Source of the DNA: Bacillota bacterium
GTDB taxonomy: Bacteria > Bacillota > Dethiobacteria > DTU022 > UBA8154
Direction: 5' to 3'
NCBI GenBank assembly: GCA_012728375.1
Contig: JAAYFF010000004.1
Location: 1-64,000, forward strand
DNA length: 64,000 nucleotides
In this document: positions 43,834 to 53,031 of the stretch, in pieces
Layout of the letters: each line of letters opens with the position of its first letter
Position numbering within the stretch: the first letter of the stretch is position 1
Notes under the pieces: generated by a model
Seen by the model: the letters and a program-made list of their open reading frames with translations, nothing else
Told to the model about the DNA's origin: nothing
Databases searched by the model: none
Position numbers and translations under genes: made by a program

Positions 43834-43859
43834 GCCTGTTCTTGTCCATTTAGTTCTTT

Positions 43860-44276
43860 TCAAGTGTGATCTTTCCGTTCCTCGACTTTTGTATTCTCCT
43901 TCGGCTCAATATTTCGAGAACGGTTTTGTCCCGAAAATTCCACAGCATCACTTGCTTCAGAAAAAGCTTGCTGGAACTGACCTGCCTGAACCTGAAAAAA
44001 ATCCCGTTCCTTTTCCAGTTCCTGTACTCTTTCTTCCATAATTCTCAAATCGTTACGCAAACTGCGAAGTTGAAACGATGCCTTAACTTGGCGGACAAGA
44101 TTGAATAAAAAGATAACAAAAGCTCCGCAAACAGCCGAACAAAGAATAACAATTATTGCGGACACTTCCGCCTTCCCGAAGAGATAATTAATTAAAACCG
44201 GCTGGCTGTTGGCAAGGGCAAATACAGCAATAATTACACTAAAAACTAGACCCGCAAATATGCTGAACTGGCTCAT
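43860..44276 (-). CDS. LapA-domain (DUF1049) membrane protein
   Basis: This 138-residue protein has two membrane segments (about 4-22 and 40-62), with NSQPVLINYLFGKAEV between them, as in LapA/DUF1049 proteins. A coiled coil (LRIMEERVQELEKERDFF) and a polar tail follow. LapA proteins function in envelope assembly in Gram-negatives; the role in Firmicutes is unknown. The start is ATG 44276 with AAAGGGGG upstream; the open frame extends 15 codons further. It lies between secF and the recJ remnant, a position commonly seen for this family. Confidence 0.82.
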   Translation of the reverse strand: MSQFSIFAGLVFSVIIAVFALANSQPVLINYLFGKAEVSAIIVILCSAVCGAFVIFLFNLVRQVKASFQLRSLRNDLRIMEERVQELEKERDFFQVQAGQFQQAFSEASDAVEFSGQNRSRNIEPKENTKVEERKDHT

Positions 44277-44445
44277 CTTCTTTCCCCCTTTGAATATGGC
44301 TCCGTCCGTTTTATAGTTCATTCTGCATAAAAGAAAGTATTTCCTTCTTTCTTTCTCCGGAGCCTATGTCCCCTGGGAGTTACTTTTCAGATGTATTACA
44401 AATAAAGTTTCACTTATCATTAACCTCCGAGCAGTTACTAAAGTT

Positions 44446-45369
44446 TTACGCAGGCGCTTTTTCTTCCTTCATTCCCATTTTGCGCAAGGAGAGCAACAGC
44501 GGACCGGAAATAAAAATAGAGGAATACGTTCCACTGACAACGCCGATTAACAAGGCAATGGCAAAAACCTTCAGATCCATACCGCCGACAAAATAATTAA
44601 AGGCAATTAAAAGGGAAATCAGAACAAATAAAGTTGTTAAAGAAGTCCCTATTGTTCTCGTTAAAGTTTCATTAATACTGTCGTTGACCACCTCTTCAAC
44701 CGTCCTTTGCCGCCTGTACTTGAGATTTTCCCTAATGCGGTCAAAGATGATAATCGTAGCATTAATCGAATAACCGATAATTGTTAATACAGCAGCAATA
44801 AAGGGACTGTTGACTTCCACTCTGAAGATGGAAAAAACGGCGACAATGACGAAGGCGTCATGCATTAGGGCCAGAATTGCCGCCAGTGAAAATTTAAATT
44901 CAAAGCGCAGCGTGATATAAACGATCATCCCTATTGCGGCAATCAGCAGCGCAAGAAAGGCTTCCCTGGTCAGTTCTTTGCCGATAATTGCCCCCACATT
45001 GTCCACCCGCAAAACATCTTCTGCAGTCATCTCCGGCCATTTTTCCATAAAAGAATTAATAATCTCCTGGCGGGTAGGCTCGTCCAGGTGGGGGGTTTTA
45101 ATAATAATCTCGTTCCCGCCGGATTGATCACCATGGCCGGCTCTTTGCAAAGGCGCTCCGGACAGATCAAAAGGCGCAAGGACTTCCCTTATCTCATCCA
45201 TCTGAAAGCCCTCCTCCAGCCTCAGGTGCAAGATAGTGCCCCCGGTAAAATCAATACCCAGGTTTAAGCCGTTGGTAGAAAGGGAGACAACTCCGGCCAG
45301 AATGACAACAAAAGTCAGTATAAGAGCATAGCGGTAATACTTTACAAAGGGAATATTAAACCTGGTCAC
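44446..45369 (-). CDS. secF: Protein translocase subunit SecF
   Basis: SecF works with SecD and uses the proton or sodium gradient to support late steps in protein export. The 307-residue protein has six membrane segments. Family signatures are GLNLGIDFTGGTILHLRLE in the first external region, and YSINATIIIFDRIRENLKYRRQ with the conserved Asp-Arg. The start overlaps the end of secD by 14 bases. The gene is separate from secD, unlike the fused secDF of Bacillus. Confidence 0.96.
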   Translation of the reverse strand: MTRFNIPFVKYYRYALILTFVVILAGVVSLSTNGLNLGIDFTGGTILHLRLEEGFQMDEIREVLAPFDLSGAPLQRAGHGDQSGGNEIIIKTPHLDEPTRQEIINSFMEKWPEMTAEDVLRVDNVGAIIGKELTREAFLALLIAAIGMIVYITLRFEFKFSLAAILALMHDAFVIVAVFSIFRVEVNSPFIAAVLTIIGYSINATIIIFDRIRENLKYRRQRTVEEVVNDSINETLTRTIGTSLTTLFVLISLLIAFNYFVGGMDLKVFAIALLIGVVSGTYSSIFISGPLLLSLRKMGMKEEKAPA

Positions 45370-46603
45370 TTGCTTGTGCCTCCTTTAATCCTAAATATCG
45401 GGGGGTTTTGATCATTCCTGAGCGGGCTGCCAGGCGGAGCATGAAACGGGTTAAAAAGAAAGCAGTAAAAAGGCTTACCACGATACCGACGAGGAGGACT
45501 ATGGCAAAGCCGCGAACAGACCCGCTGGCAACGATAAACAGCACTGCCCCGGCGATAATAGTTGTAATATTTGCATCGAGAATTGCCCTTAAAGCCCTTT
45601 CAAAACCTGCATTAATCGCGGTTAAGGTTGTCCTGCCCTTGTGCAGCTCCTCCTTGATTCGCTCAAAAATAATGATATTGGCATCAACAGCCATACCTAT
45701 AGAAAGGATTAGACCGGCAATCCCCGGTAAGGTCATTGTCGCTTTAAACCAGAACAGTATAGCAAAAACCAGGGCTACATAAACCACCAGGCTGATCACG
45801 GAGATTAATCCCGCAAAGCGATAGAAAAATAGCATATAGAGTATAACCATAATCAGACCCGCTACCCCGGCAGAAAAACTTAACCTAAGGGCGTTTTCAC
45901 CGAGCACGGGTCCAACAGAGCGGGTCTCCAGTTCTTCCAGCTCAACGGGAAGCGCGCCGGAGCGAAGCAAAAGCGCAATATTGGCGGCTTCCTCCGCAGT
46001 TGGAATGCCGGTAATCATTGCATTTCCATCCTCAATCACATTCTGGACCGTCGGAGCGGATATCAGCTCCTCATCAAGATAAATTGAGATGGGCTGATGC
46101 AGATACTTCTCCGTAGCCGCGGCAAATTTTTCTGCACCCTCTTCGTCGAACTCCAAGGTAACAATGGGCTCGCTGTACTGTCCCCGGGTAAAATTCGCGG
46201 TTTTAAGATTCGCACCTGTTAACAGCACTTCACCTTCCGGGCTTTTAAAGGTTAGCTGGGCTGTCCGGCCGATGATTTCCATCGCTTGGGCCTGGTCCTC
46301 AATCCCGGGAAGCTCAATGCGGATACGCCTTTCTCCTTCGCTCTGAATAATGGGTTCGGCTAATCCGAGTTCATCAATCCTGTTGCTGATAATCGCCATT
46401 GCCCTTTGTATCGCATCTCCATCTTCCGAACCATCTAAAGATTTTGCTTCCAGGAGAACGTAAACTCCGCCTTCCAGGTCAAGGCCTTTTCGCATATACT
46501 TTTCCCAGTTAAATAAGAAAAACCCGGAAGCAGCGACCAAAACCACAGTAATAAGGATAAAAAGTACCGGGCCTCCCCGGGAACCTCTCTTCTTTAAACT
46601 CAA
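45356..46603 (-). CDS. secD: Protein translocase subunit SecD
   Basis: SecD is the larger partner of SecF. It has an N-terminal membrane segment, a large external P1 domain starting after GLDLEGGVYVLLEA, and five further membrane segments. The conserved GMAVDANIIIFERIKEELHKGR is present. The TTG at 46603 is chosen because GGGGGA lies six bases in front; the ATG at 46621 includes that site in coding sequence. The length is 415 residues. The pair follows an HD-domain gene. Confidence 0.96.
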   Translation of the reverse strand: MSLKKRGSRGGPVLFILITVVLVAASGFFLFNWEKYMRKGLDLEGGVYVLLEAKSLDGSEDGDAIQRAMAIISNRIDELGLAEPIIQSEGERRIRIELPGIEDQAQAMEIIGRTAQLTFKSPEGEVLLTGANLKTANFTRGQYSEPIVTLEFDEEGAEKFAAATEKYLHQPISIYLDEELISAPTVQNVIEDGNAMITGIPTAEEAANIALLLRSGALPVELEELETRSVGPVLGENALRLSFSAGVAGLIMVILYMLFFYRFAGLISVISLVVYVALVFAILFWFKATMTLPGIAGLILSIGMAVDANIIIFERIKEELHKGRTTLTAINAGFERALRAILDANITTIIAGAVLFIVASGSVRGFAIVLLVGIVVSLFTAFFLTRFMLRLAARSGMIKTPRYLGLKEAQASDQV

Positions 46604-46629
46604 TTGAATTCCCCCTAACATTCCTGCCT

Positions 46630-47388
46630 TTACAATAATTGAGTACCATTAATTACAAGTGAAAATCGGGCCGAAAGAAAAGCTGCGGCACGGCGGCATA
46701 AAATCATACGGGATAAAAAGATTTCGAAGTATTCCATTACCTGGCTGATACTGGTATCAATTTTTAGTTTTAAAGTGATCACCCTTTCCGCGGGTTCAAT
46801 ATTCAAATAAGAATCATCGAGAGCATCGTCAATTCTTCTGTAATTGCTATAATCCATAGGCACACCGGGTTCAAGCTCGAGGGAAGATTCTTCCACTGCA
46901 TAGTTGACCCGGTCATGAATGTCAAATCTGACAAAATTGCGGTTTCGGACCCTGGTCCTGTGAACATCAGCCTTATCCGCCAGAATAACCGCGGAAGAAA
47001 TATTGCTGACCGGATGACCGTAAATTTCGTCATGATTCCCTATGGCCGCGGCAATTTCCGCAATTTCCGATTCATCCATGCCAAGATCTTTTAAAATTGT
47101 GATGGCAATTAAAGCGCCGGTATAATAGTGATGACTCCGTTCCACCATATTCCCGATATCGTGCAGTTGCCCCGCAATAGCAGCAAGCTGTGCCTCACGC
47201 TGTGGATAGCCCAATTCAGACAAAATCCTATACGCTGTATGGGCTACCATATCCGCATGGCGAAAACCGTGTTCCGTAAAGCCCATCGCCCCGAGATTAT
47301 CATTTGCCCGCCTAATGAAGGCAGTTACCATGGGATGGTTCTGAATATCATCAAGAGTTATGAGTTTTTTCGGCGTTTTATCATTCAT
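46630..47388 (-). CDS. HD-domain phosphohydrolase-like protein
   Basis: This 252-residue protein has a full HD metal-binding pattern: H in HGFRHADMV (about 41-49), HD in AGQLHDIGN (about 73-81), H in GNHDEIYGHP and D in ILADKADVHR. Such proteins hydrolyse nucleotides, cyclic dinucleotides or other phosphate esters; the substrate is not known. No signalling domain is fused to it. The last 40 residues are unlike the rest and may be a divergent C-terminus. It lies directly before secD and may be co-transcribed. Confidence 0.82.
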   Translation of the reverse strand: MNDKTPKKLITLDDIQNHPMVTAFIRRANDNLGAMGFTEHGFRHADMVAHTAYRILSELGYPQREAQLAAIAGQLHDIGNMVERSHHYYTGALIAITILKDLGMDESEIAEIAAAIGNHDEIYGHPVSNISSAVILADKADVHRTRVRNRNFVRFDIHDRVNYAVEESSLELEPGVPMDYSNYRRIDDALDDSYLNIEPAERVITLKLKIDTSISQVMEYFEIFLSRMILCRRAAAFLSARFSLVINGTQLL

Positions 47389-47432
47389 GTCTTCATACCT
47401 GCTTTATTTTAATTGCTCCGATGTTTTTTTTC

Positions 47433-47888
47433 CTATCTACTTCCCTCAAGTTTCAGTAATTTTTCTTTCCAGTGGAGGCCTGCTCCAAATCCCACCAGTT
47501 CTCCCCGGCTTCCAATAACCCGGTGGCATGGGATAAGAACAGGCGTCAGGTTTCGTCCAAGGGCTTGGCCGACAGCCCTCGCGGCGCGAGGTGACCCGAC
47601 TTTTTCTGCCAGTTCTCCATAAGTACATGTCTGTCCAAAAGGAATTTTTTTGGTCATCTCCAGGACTTTCCTGGTCCATGGGGTATAATCCTCCATGATA
47701 ATTGGATAGTCCCAATCAATATCCCTTCCCTTTCCGGCAAAAAAAAGCTCAAGGTCTCTTTTCAAACCGGGCCACGGTATTTGCCCCTGCTCTCCGGATT
47801 GCGAAGGCAGCCCGCTGTAAGTTAGCAAAACGCGGTAAATACCCTCGGACTTATAATAGATTGTAACAGTTCCTATAGAGACTTCCAA
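47433..47888 (-). CDS. ogt: Methylated-DNA-protein-cysteine methyltransferase
   Basis: This suicide repair protein moves alkyl groups from O6-alkylguanine to its own cysteine. The active site is PCHRV with C121 (TPVLIPCHRVIGSRGELVGF). The DNA-binding helix-turn-helix lies just before (TYGELAEKVGSPRAARAVGQA). The 151-residue length is normal for Ogt, with a short N-terminal domain. The start is TTG 47888 by frame; no clear ribosome binding site is visible, so the start is uncertain. Confidence 0.93.
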   Translation of the reverse strand: MEVSIGTVTIYYKSEGIYRVLLTYSGLPSQSGEQGQIPWPGLKRDLELFFAGKGRDIDWDYPIIMEDYTPWTRKVLEMTKKIPFGQTCTYGELAEKVGSPRAARAVGQALGRNLTPVLIPCHRVIGSRGELVGFGAGLHWKEKLLKLEGSR

Positions 47889-47976
47889 TGTAAAATGATT
47901 GCAACAAATAAAATCTTTTATTTAATGTCACCAGCTTTCCAACAGAAAATCAGGAACATAAAGCAAAGTTCCAATC

Positions 47977-48312
47977 TTAGGGAGAAAAAAAGGTCCGGTA
48001 AAAACAACTCCGCTCGCCTGTATGACAGGCAGGTCCTGTCTGCTCGGCTTTGATAAGGAGAGTATCCGCATCGCAATCATAAAGAATTTCTTTTACCTTT
48101 TGAATATGCCCGGAGGTTTCACCTTTTTGCCAGAGTTTTTGCCTGCTGCGGCTCCAAAACCATGTCAATCCCGTTTCCATTGTTCTTCGTAAAGACTCCT
48201 TGTTCATATAGGCCAGCATAAGGACTTCGCCGTTTTGGTAATCCTGAACGATTGCAGGAATGAGACCCTGTTGGTTAAACGTAAGCATATCCGTCATTGT
48301 TTCAAACGACAT
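47977..48312 (-). CDS. hisI: Phosphoribosyl-AMP cyclohydrolase HisI
   Basis: HisI opens the purine ring of PR-AMP in histidine synthesis. The 111-residue protein has only the cyclohydrolase domain; the HisE pyrophosphohydrolase domain often fused in Firmicutes is absent. Metal and active-site features are DCDADTLL and [13 protein letters not shown]. The ATG overlaps the hisF stop as TGATG. hisE was not found in the window. Confidence 0.94.
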   Translation of the reverse strand: MSFETMTDMLTFNQQGLIPAIVQDYQNGEVLMLAYMNKESLRRTMETGLTWFWSRSRQKLWQKGETSGHIQKVKEILYDCDADTLLIKAEQTGPACHTGERSCFYRTFFSP

Positions 48313-49076
48313 CAGTTCATCCGCACCTCCACACCTTGCTGCTGCAAGTATTTTTTAAGTTCTCTTATTTCAATATGCCTGTAATGAAATACAGAAGCCG
48401 CCAAGGCTGCATCAGCCTTTCCTTCAGTCAAGACCTGGGCAAAATGCTCCATGCTTCCGGCTCCTCCCGAGGCAATAACAGGAATGTCAACCCTTTCAGC
48501 TACAGCTTTGTTAAGGGGGATATCAAAGCCGTCCCTGCCGCCATCTGCGTTCATACTGGTCAGCAATATTTCTCCCGCGCCGAGCTCTTCAACCCTGGCA
48601 GCCCACTCTACTGCAGATAATCCGGTTGCCTTTCTTCCCCCGTGGGTATAAACTTCCCAGTCCCCTTTCTCCGCATTCCAGAGGGCATCAATGGCAACAA
48701 CAATACACTGCCTACCGAAAATCCGGGCGCCTTCAGAGATCAGGCCGGGACTTTCCACTGCGGAAGTATTCAAAGAAACCTTGTCCGCGCCGGCCTTCAA
48801 AATATTGCGGATCTGGTCAATTGTGCCGATCCCCCCGCCAATAATAAAGGGTATAAAAACAGCTTTGGCAGTCCTCCTGACCACATCCACCATCGTTTCT
48901 CTCCCCTCAAACGAGGCCGTAATATCCAGGAAAACCAATTCATCGGCACCGGCTTTATCGTAAAAAGCTGCCAATTCAACGGGATCTCCGGCATCTCTTA
49001 AGTTTGCGAACCGGACCCCTTTGACCACCCTGCCGTCTTTAACATCAAGGCAGGGAATAATTCTTTTCGCCACCAT
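48312..49076 (-). CDS. hisF: Imidazole glycerol phosphate synthase cyclase subunit HisF
   Basis: HisF is a TIM-barrel cyclase that uses ammonia from HisH to form imidazole glycerol phosphate and AICAR. The barrel signatures [18 protein letters not shown] and [15 protein letters not shown] are present, and the catalytic aspartates are in CLDV (first strand) and VVAIDAL. The ATG at 49076 has GGGAG eight bases in front. Its HisH partner survives only as a fragment next to hisA, so HisF may need free ammonia or a HisH encoded elsewhere. Confidence 0.96.
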   Translation of the reverse strand: MVAKRIIPCLDVKDGRVVKGVRFANLRDAGDPVELAAFYDKAGADELVFLDITASFEGRETMVDVVRRTAKAVFIPFIIGGGIGTIDQIRNILKAGADKVSLNTSAVESPGLISEGARIFGRQCIVVAIDALWNAEKGDWEVYTHGGRKATGLSAVEWAARVEELGAGEILLTSMNADGGRDGFDIPLNKAVAERVDIPVIASGGAGSMEHFAQVLTEGKADAALAASVFHYRHIEIRELKKYLQQQGVEVRMN

Positions 49077-49088
49077 AACCACCTCTCC

Positions 49089-49814
49089 CTACCCCTCTAT
49101 TTCCTCAATAGCTTCTTCTAACTGAATATTCCCGGTGTAAAGGGCCTGTCCGACAATAACACCGCTTATCCCAAGATGCTCCAGTTCTTTCAGGCGGCGC
49201 AGATCATCCATGGAGGAAACCCCTCCGGAAGCAATGAGCGGAATGTCGAGCACCCCGGCCATTTCTTTTAAAGCGGAAAAATTGGGTCCCTCAAGGGTTC
49301 CATCCCGTGCAATATCAGTATAAATAATTTCAGCCACACCCAGTTCCTGCATTTGCAAAGCCAAATCAAGCGCCTTTATGCGAGAACGCTCCGTCCAACC
49401 TTGAACGGCAACCATACCGTCCCGGGCATCGATCCCCACAAGGATGCGCGTCCCGAACTCCTCTACAAGTTGGCGGACCAGTTGGGGCTTCTGAACTGCA
49501 ATTGTGCCGAGAATAATTTTCGAAACACCAAGCCTGAAAGTCTCCTCTGCCGAGTCGCGATCGCGAATGCCCCCGCCCAACTGAACGGGGATTGTAATCG
49601 TTGAAACAACAGCGGTTATCGCCTGGGCATTAATGCGTTTCCCCTCAAAAGCACCGTCCAAATCAACCATGTGGAGGCGGCGGGCTCCTAAGTCCTGCCA
49701 CTTCCTGGCTATTTCGGCAGGGTTATCGCTGTAAATTGTCTCCCGGGATCTTTCCCCTCTTAAAAGGCGAACGCACTTTCCTTTGTGTAAGTCAATCGCT
49801 GGAATAATTTCCAT
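49089..49814 (-). CDS. hisA: ProFAR isomerase HisA
   Basis: HisA is a TIM-barrel Amadori isomerase acting on Pro[22 protein letters not shown] carries the first catalytic aspartate and [16 protein letters not shown] the second. [18 protein letters not shown] and [11 protein letters not shown] are phosphate-binding loops. The ATG at 49814 has GGAAGG six bases upstream and gives 241 residues. Its start overlaps the end of the hisH remnant by 23 bases, as in an original hisH-hisA operon. Confidence 0.96.
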   Translation of the reverse strand: MEIIPAIDLHKGKCVRLLRGERSRETIYSDNPAEIARKWQDLGARRLHMVDLDGAFEGKRINAQAITAVVSTITIPVQLGGGIRDRDSAEETFRLGVSKIILGTIAVQKPQLVRQLVEEFGTRILVGIDARDGMVAVQGWTERSRIKALDLALQMQELGVAEIIYTDIARDGTLEGPNFSALKEMAGVLDIPLIASGGVSSMDDLRRLKELEHLGISGVIVGQALYTGNIQLEEAIEEIEG

Positions 49815-49925
49815 GCAAAACCTTCCTTCCAAAATTTTCAAGTACCTTCAAGCCGGCTTTACCGCTTTTTACCGGGTAAAACTGAAGACCATAGTCATTG
49901 TCTTTTTTTATTGCTGCAAAAAATC
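49792..49925 (-). pseudogene. hisH: hisH 3'-end remnant (glutaminase subunit of IGP synthase)
   Basis: In one frame the stretch before hisA encodes [20 protein letters not shown] followed by [12 protein letters not shown]. This matches the HisH C-terminus (typically ...[23 protein letters not shown]). The catalytic HPE triad residues are changed to YPV, and a stop codon lies just upstream (about 49926). The rest of hisH is missing: the 100 bases further upstream have only a weak short frame. The fragment runs on into hisA and ends at a TGA inside it. It shows that the his operon has lost its 5' part. Confidence 0.8.
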
Positions 49926-50038
49926 AACCGCGTAGTGGGCAAGAGGTCCATTCCGGTTGTACTCCGACCCAGAAGGCGGAATATGAATAGGCAAAATAAA
50001 AATAGCTGCCCTCAAAATTGTTTCTTAAAGATGGATGT

Positions 50039-50068
50039 ATTGTAACACGGGCACTAAAGCGCTGTCAA
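50039..50068 (-). promoter_or_regulatory. Sigma-A promoter ahead of the hisH remnant and hisAFI
   Basis: On the minus strand TTGACA (50063-50068), an 18-base spacer and TACAAT (50039-50044) form a strong promoter match. Transcription would begin near 50032, pass through the hisH remnant and continue into hisA-hisF-hisI. No riboswitch or T-box was recognised in the leader. Confidence 0.72.
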
Positions 50069-50115
50069 CGAAATGGCCAAAACAAGATGCCGCCCGGACT
50101 TTGTCTTTTTACACA

Positions 50116-50679
50116 TCAAAAGTACTCGTAAAATTCCAGAAAGAGAGGGATCGGATCTTCATTAAACAGAGAAACCCAATAGATTATCCTCTCCTTATTG
50201 TAATAATAATTATTTTGCATAAATCCCTTCGCATGATTAACCTCCACGTTTTGCAAATAAAAAGAGCCATATTCTGTAAAATTCTGGCTCTTTTTAATTT
50301 GACAATTAACCTTTTCCATATGCTTCTTTGCTTCTTCTGATGAAGAAAACTCAAAAAGCCAAAGAATAACCTGTTCATGATTGCCGCAATAATAGGAAAT
50401 GAAAACTTGCTTAAGGGGAGCTTCTTCACCATGGATTTTACGCGCGTATTCCATGGCTTCTTCTCCGGTAATAAGATTATCAAGCAGAAGACCATCTACC
50501 ATGAAGGGAAACTGAATATCTTCCGAATTTGGTGGAGGCTCACCCACATACATATCCTCAAATAACAATTTTTTCCCTTGTATTCTTACGTTTTCCGGGA
50601 AAAAAAAGCGCCCCAGGGAAAAGCCTATTCCCACAAAAATAAGCGCGAGGAAAAATAGTTTAAAAGACTGCCGGTACAA
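50116..50679 (-). CDS. Putative exported or membrane-anchored protein of unknown function
   Basis: I do not recognise this 187-residue protein. Residues 6-24 (FKLFFLALIFVGIGFSLGR) form a membrane segment or signal anchor. The rest is an external domain rich in aromatic residues, with pieces such as VFISYYCGNHEQVILWLFEFSSSEEA and FYLQNVEVNHAKGF. Parts resemble small secreted proteins with a ferredoxin-like SSEEA segment, but no family can be named. The start is TTG with GGGGG nine bases before. It lies alone between lysC and the hisA promoter. Confidence 0.7.
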   Translation of the reverse strand: MYRQSFKLFFLALIFVGIGFSLGRFFFPENVRIQGKKLLFEDMYVGEPPPNSEDIQFPFMVDGLLLDNLITGEEAMEYARKIHGEEAPLKQVFISYYCGNHEQVILWLFEFSSSEEAKKHMEKVNCQIKKSQNFTEYGSFYLQNVEVNHAKGFMQNNYYYNKERIIYWVSLFNEDPIPLFLEFYEYF

Positions 50680-50767
50680 AGTGTAATGCCCCCAAAAACA
50701 AAATTAAGGAAGTTGTTCTATATATTATTCCACTTTGGGGGAATAAATCCTTTTTTTAGAAAAAGTT

Positions 50768-51982
50768 TTACAGATTGAATGTACCGTGCAGTACCTTTAC
50801 GGCGCGATATAAATCGTCCTCTTTTATCAGCAAGGAAATAGTGATATTTGAATCTCCTGACTGTAGGATTTTGATATTATCCTCATTTAAAGCCTTCACA
50901 ACCCTGGCCATAACTCCTGGAATACTGTGCATTCCCACTCCGACAACCGAAACTTTGGCGCAGTTTTTTTCCAGCCGGTAAGTCAAACCGAGCTTCCTAA
51001 TAATATCTTCAACTCTGCCGCTGTCTTCTTCCTTCACTGTAAAAGCCTTTACACTGGGGAAAACGCTGATCATATCAATATTTACATCTGCTTCTCCAAT
51101 TCGCTGAAAAATCTCCAGTTCTTTCCAAGGATCGGTATCTTTAAATTCGATGAGAAACTGGACCAGGTTCACCGCATGGGCGATAGCGGTCACAGCCCTT
51201 CGCCCTCGGGTACTGTAACTCCCTTGCAGCAATGACGATTCTCCGGTAATAAGCGTCCCACGGGAGGAATCGTCCGGGTTCCGAACAACTACGGCGATAT
51301 TATTGCGCATGGCAACTTCTACTGCACGAGGATGAATGACCTTGGCCCCTTCGTAAGCCAGCTGGCAGACCTCGCCATACGTAATTTGCTCGATAATTCT
51401 TGCTTCTTTTAAAAGGACGGGATCAGCCGTCATGATTCCGGCAACATCCGTGTAAATCTCTACTTTCTCCGCTTTCAGCGCTGCCCCCAGGATAACGGCC
51501 GTAGTATCGCTCCCGCCCCTTCCCAGAGTATTTACCTCTCCTTTGCTATCCGTTCCCTGGAAACCGGCTATCACCGGAACCTCACCCTTTGCCAGGGACT
51601 CTTTGACTTTTTCCGGCCGGCAATCCACAACCTCCGCTTCGCCATAACAGCCATCCGTTAGCAAGCCGGCCTGTGATCCGGTTAAAGCGCGGGAAATAAT
51701 ACCTTTTTTCACCAGGGTTGCCGCCACTATTGTTGCGGAAATAATTTCTCCACAGGACATGATCAGATCCAGCTCACGCAATGAAACATCATTGTGTTCC
51801 TGCAGGACAAGAGATTTTAAGGTATCCGTGGAATAAGGGTCCCCGTTTCTTCCCATTGCTGAAACAACGACAGCGACCTGATAACCGTTCTCCCTGGCCT
51901 CAGCCACCCTGCGCACAACCATTTCCCTTTTTTCAGGAGTGGAAACAGAAGTCCCACCATATTTTTGGACAACGATTTTCAC
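50768..51982 (-). CDS. lysC: Aspartokinase
   Basis: Aspartokinase phosphorylates aspartate, the first step to lysine, DAP, threonine and methionine. The kinase domain begins with VVQKYGGTSV and includes NTLGRGGSDTTAVILGAAL. Two ACT domains follow from about residue 260, with VSVVGVGMHSIPGVMARVV in the second. The length of 404 residues matches the class with internal ACT control by amino acids. The start is GTG. It follows asd by about 30 bases and is probably co-transcribed with it. Confidence 0.96.
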   Translation of the reverse strand: MKIVVQKYGGTSVSTPEKREMVVRRVAEARENGYQVAVVVSAMGRNGDPYSTDTLKSLVLQEHNDVSLRELDLIMSCGEIISATIVAATLVKKGIISRALTGSQAGLLTDGCYGEAEVVDCRPEKVKESLAKGEVPVIAGFQGTDSKGEVNTLGRGGSDTTAVILGAALKAEKVEIYTDVAGIMTADPVLLKEARIIEQITYGEVCQLAYEGAKVIHPRAVEVAMRNNIAVVVRNPDDSSRGTLITGESSLLQGSYSTRGRRAVTAIAHAVNLVQFLIEFKDTDPWKELEIFQRIGEADVNIDMISVFPSVKAFTVKEEDSGRVEDIIRKLGLTYRLEKNCAKVSVVGVGMHSIPGVMARVVKALNEDNIKILQSGDSNITISLLIKEDDLYRAVKVLHGTFNL

Positions 51983-52011
51983 GCTTTATCACCCCACATG
52001 GCCTAAATAAT

Positions 52012-53031
52012 TTAGATAAGCAATTCGGCAATCTGAATCGAGTTAGTAGCAGCACCTTTACGAATATTGTCGGCGACAACCCACATATTGAGCCCATAAG
52101 GCACAGAGCGATCGACACGAATCCTGCCTACGAACACTTCATCTTTTCCTTCTGTAAGGATTGGCATGGGATAAAGCAGTTCCTCCGGATCATCCATGAC
52201 AACAATTCCAGGCGCGCCTGCAAGTACTTCACGGGCTTCCTGAGGGGAAAGGGGAGAATTTAATTCAACATTAATTGCTTCGGAATGACCGTTTAGCGAA
52301 GGGACCCGGACCGTTGTTGCCGTGATGGGCAGATCGGGTATTCCCATAATTTTGCACGTCTCACGTATCATCTTCATTTCTTCTTTTGTATAATCATCTT
52401 CATCAAAAACATCGATATGCGGGACCATGTTAAAAGCTATTTGGTAATGTTTTTTAGCCCCTTTGTAAGGTATCCTTCCCTTGACAAGCTCTTTGTTATT
52501 TAATACGGCCTCGCTTTGGGCAATAAGTTCATCGACTGCTTCCTTGCCCGCACCTGAGACAGACTGGTAAGTGGCAACAACAACCCTTTTTAAACCTGCA
52601 GCCCGGTGCAGGGGTTCCAGAGCGACAACCATCTGAATAGTAGAACAGTTTGGATTGGCGATAAGACCTTTATGATTTAAAGCAGCTTCTGGATTTACTT
52701 CAGGAACCACCAGCGGAACTTCAGGATCCATGCGAAAAGCGCTGCTGTTATCAACCACAACTGCCCCGCATTTAACTGCTTCAGGGGCTAGTTGTTCGCT
52801 TATTTCGCCTCCCGCGCTGAAAAAAGCAAAATCGATCCCCTGAAAAGAAGCCGGTACTGCCTCCTCAACAGGGTAATCAACTCCCCCGATGCTGATTTTC
52901 TTATCGACAGAGCGTGAGGAAGCCAAAAGTTTCCAACCTTTAACAGGAAAACCGCGCTCCTGGAGAACCCGGATAACAGTCTGGCCAACCATCCCCGTAA
53001 CTCCAACAACTGCAACATTATACCCCGACAT
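52012..53031 (-). CDS. asd: Aspartate-semialdehyde dehydrogenase
   Basis: Asd reduces aspartyl phosphate to the semialdehyde with NADPH. The NADP loop is VGVTGMVGQTVIRVL near residue 9. The catalytic cysteine is C129 in ANPNCSTIQMV, and the active-site histidine lies in VPSLNGHSEAINVE. The 339-residue length fits. AGGAGG lies seven bases before the ATG. It lies between lysA and lysC; dapA is not in the window. Confidence 0.97.
   Translation of the reverse strand: MSGYNVAVVGVTGMVGQTVIRVLQERGFPVKGWKLLASSRSVDKKISIGGVDYPVEEAVPASFQGIDFAFFSAGGEISEQLAPEAVKCGAVVVDNSSAFRMDPEVPLVVPEVNPEAALNHKGLIANPNCSTIQMVVALEPLHRAAGLKRVVVATYQSVSGAGKEAVDELIAQSEAVLNNKELVKGRIPYKGAKKHYQIAFNMVPHIDVFDEDDYTKEEMKMIRETCKIMGIPDLPITATTVRVPSLNGHSEAINVELNSPLSPQEAREVLAGAPGIVVMDDPEELLYPMPILTEGKDEVFVGRIRVDRSVPYGLNMWVVADNIRKGAATNSIQIAELLI

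Noticed and set aside
44328-44352. AAAGAAAG/CTTTCTTT hairpin after secF as a terminator
   Set aside because: Low-complexity purine/pyrimidine repeat with weak pairing and no T-run; could pair by chance.
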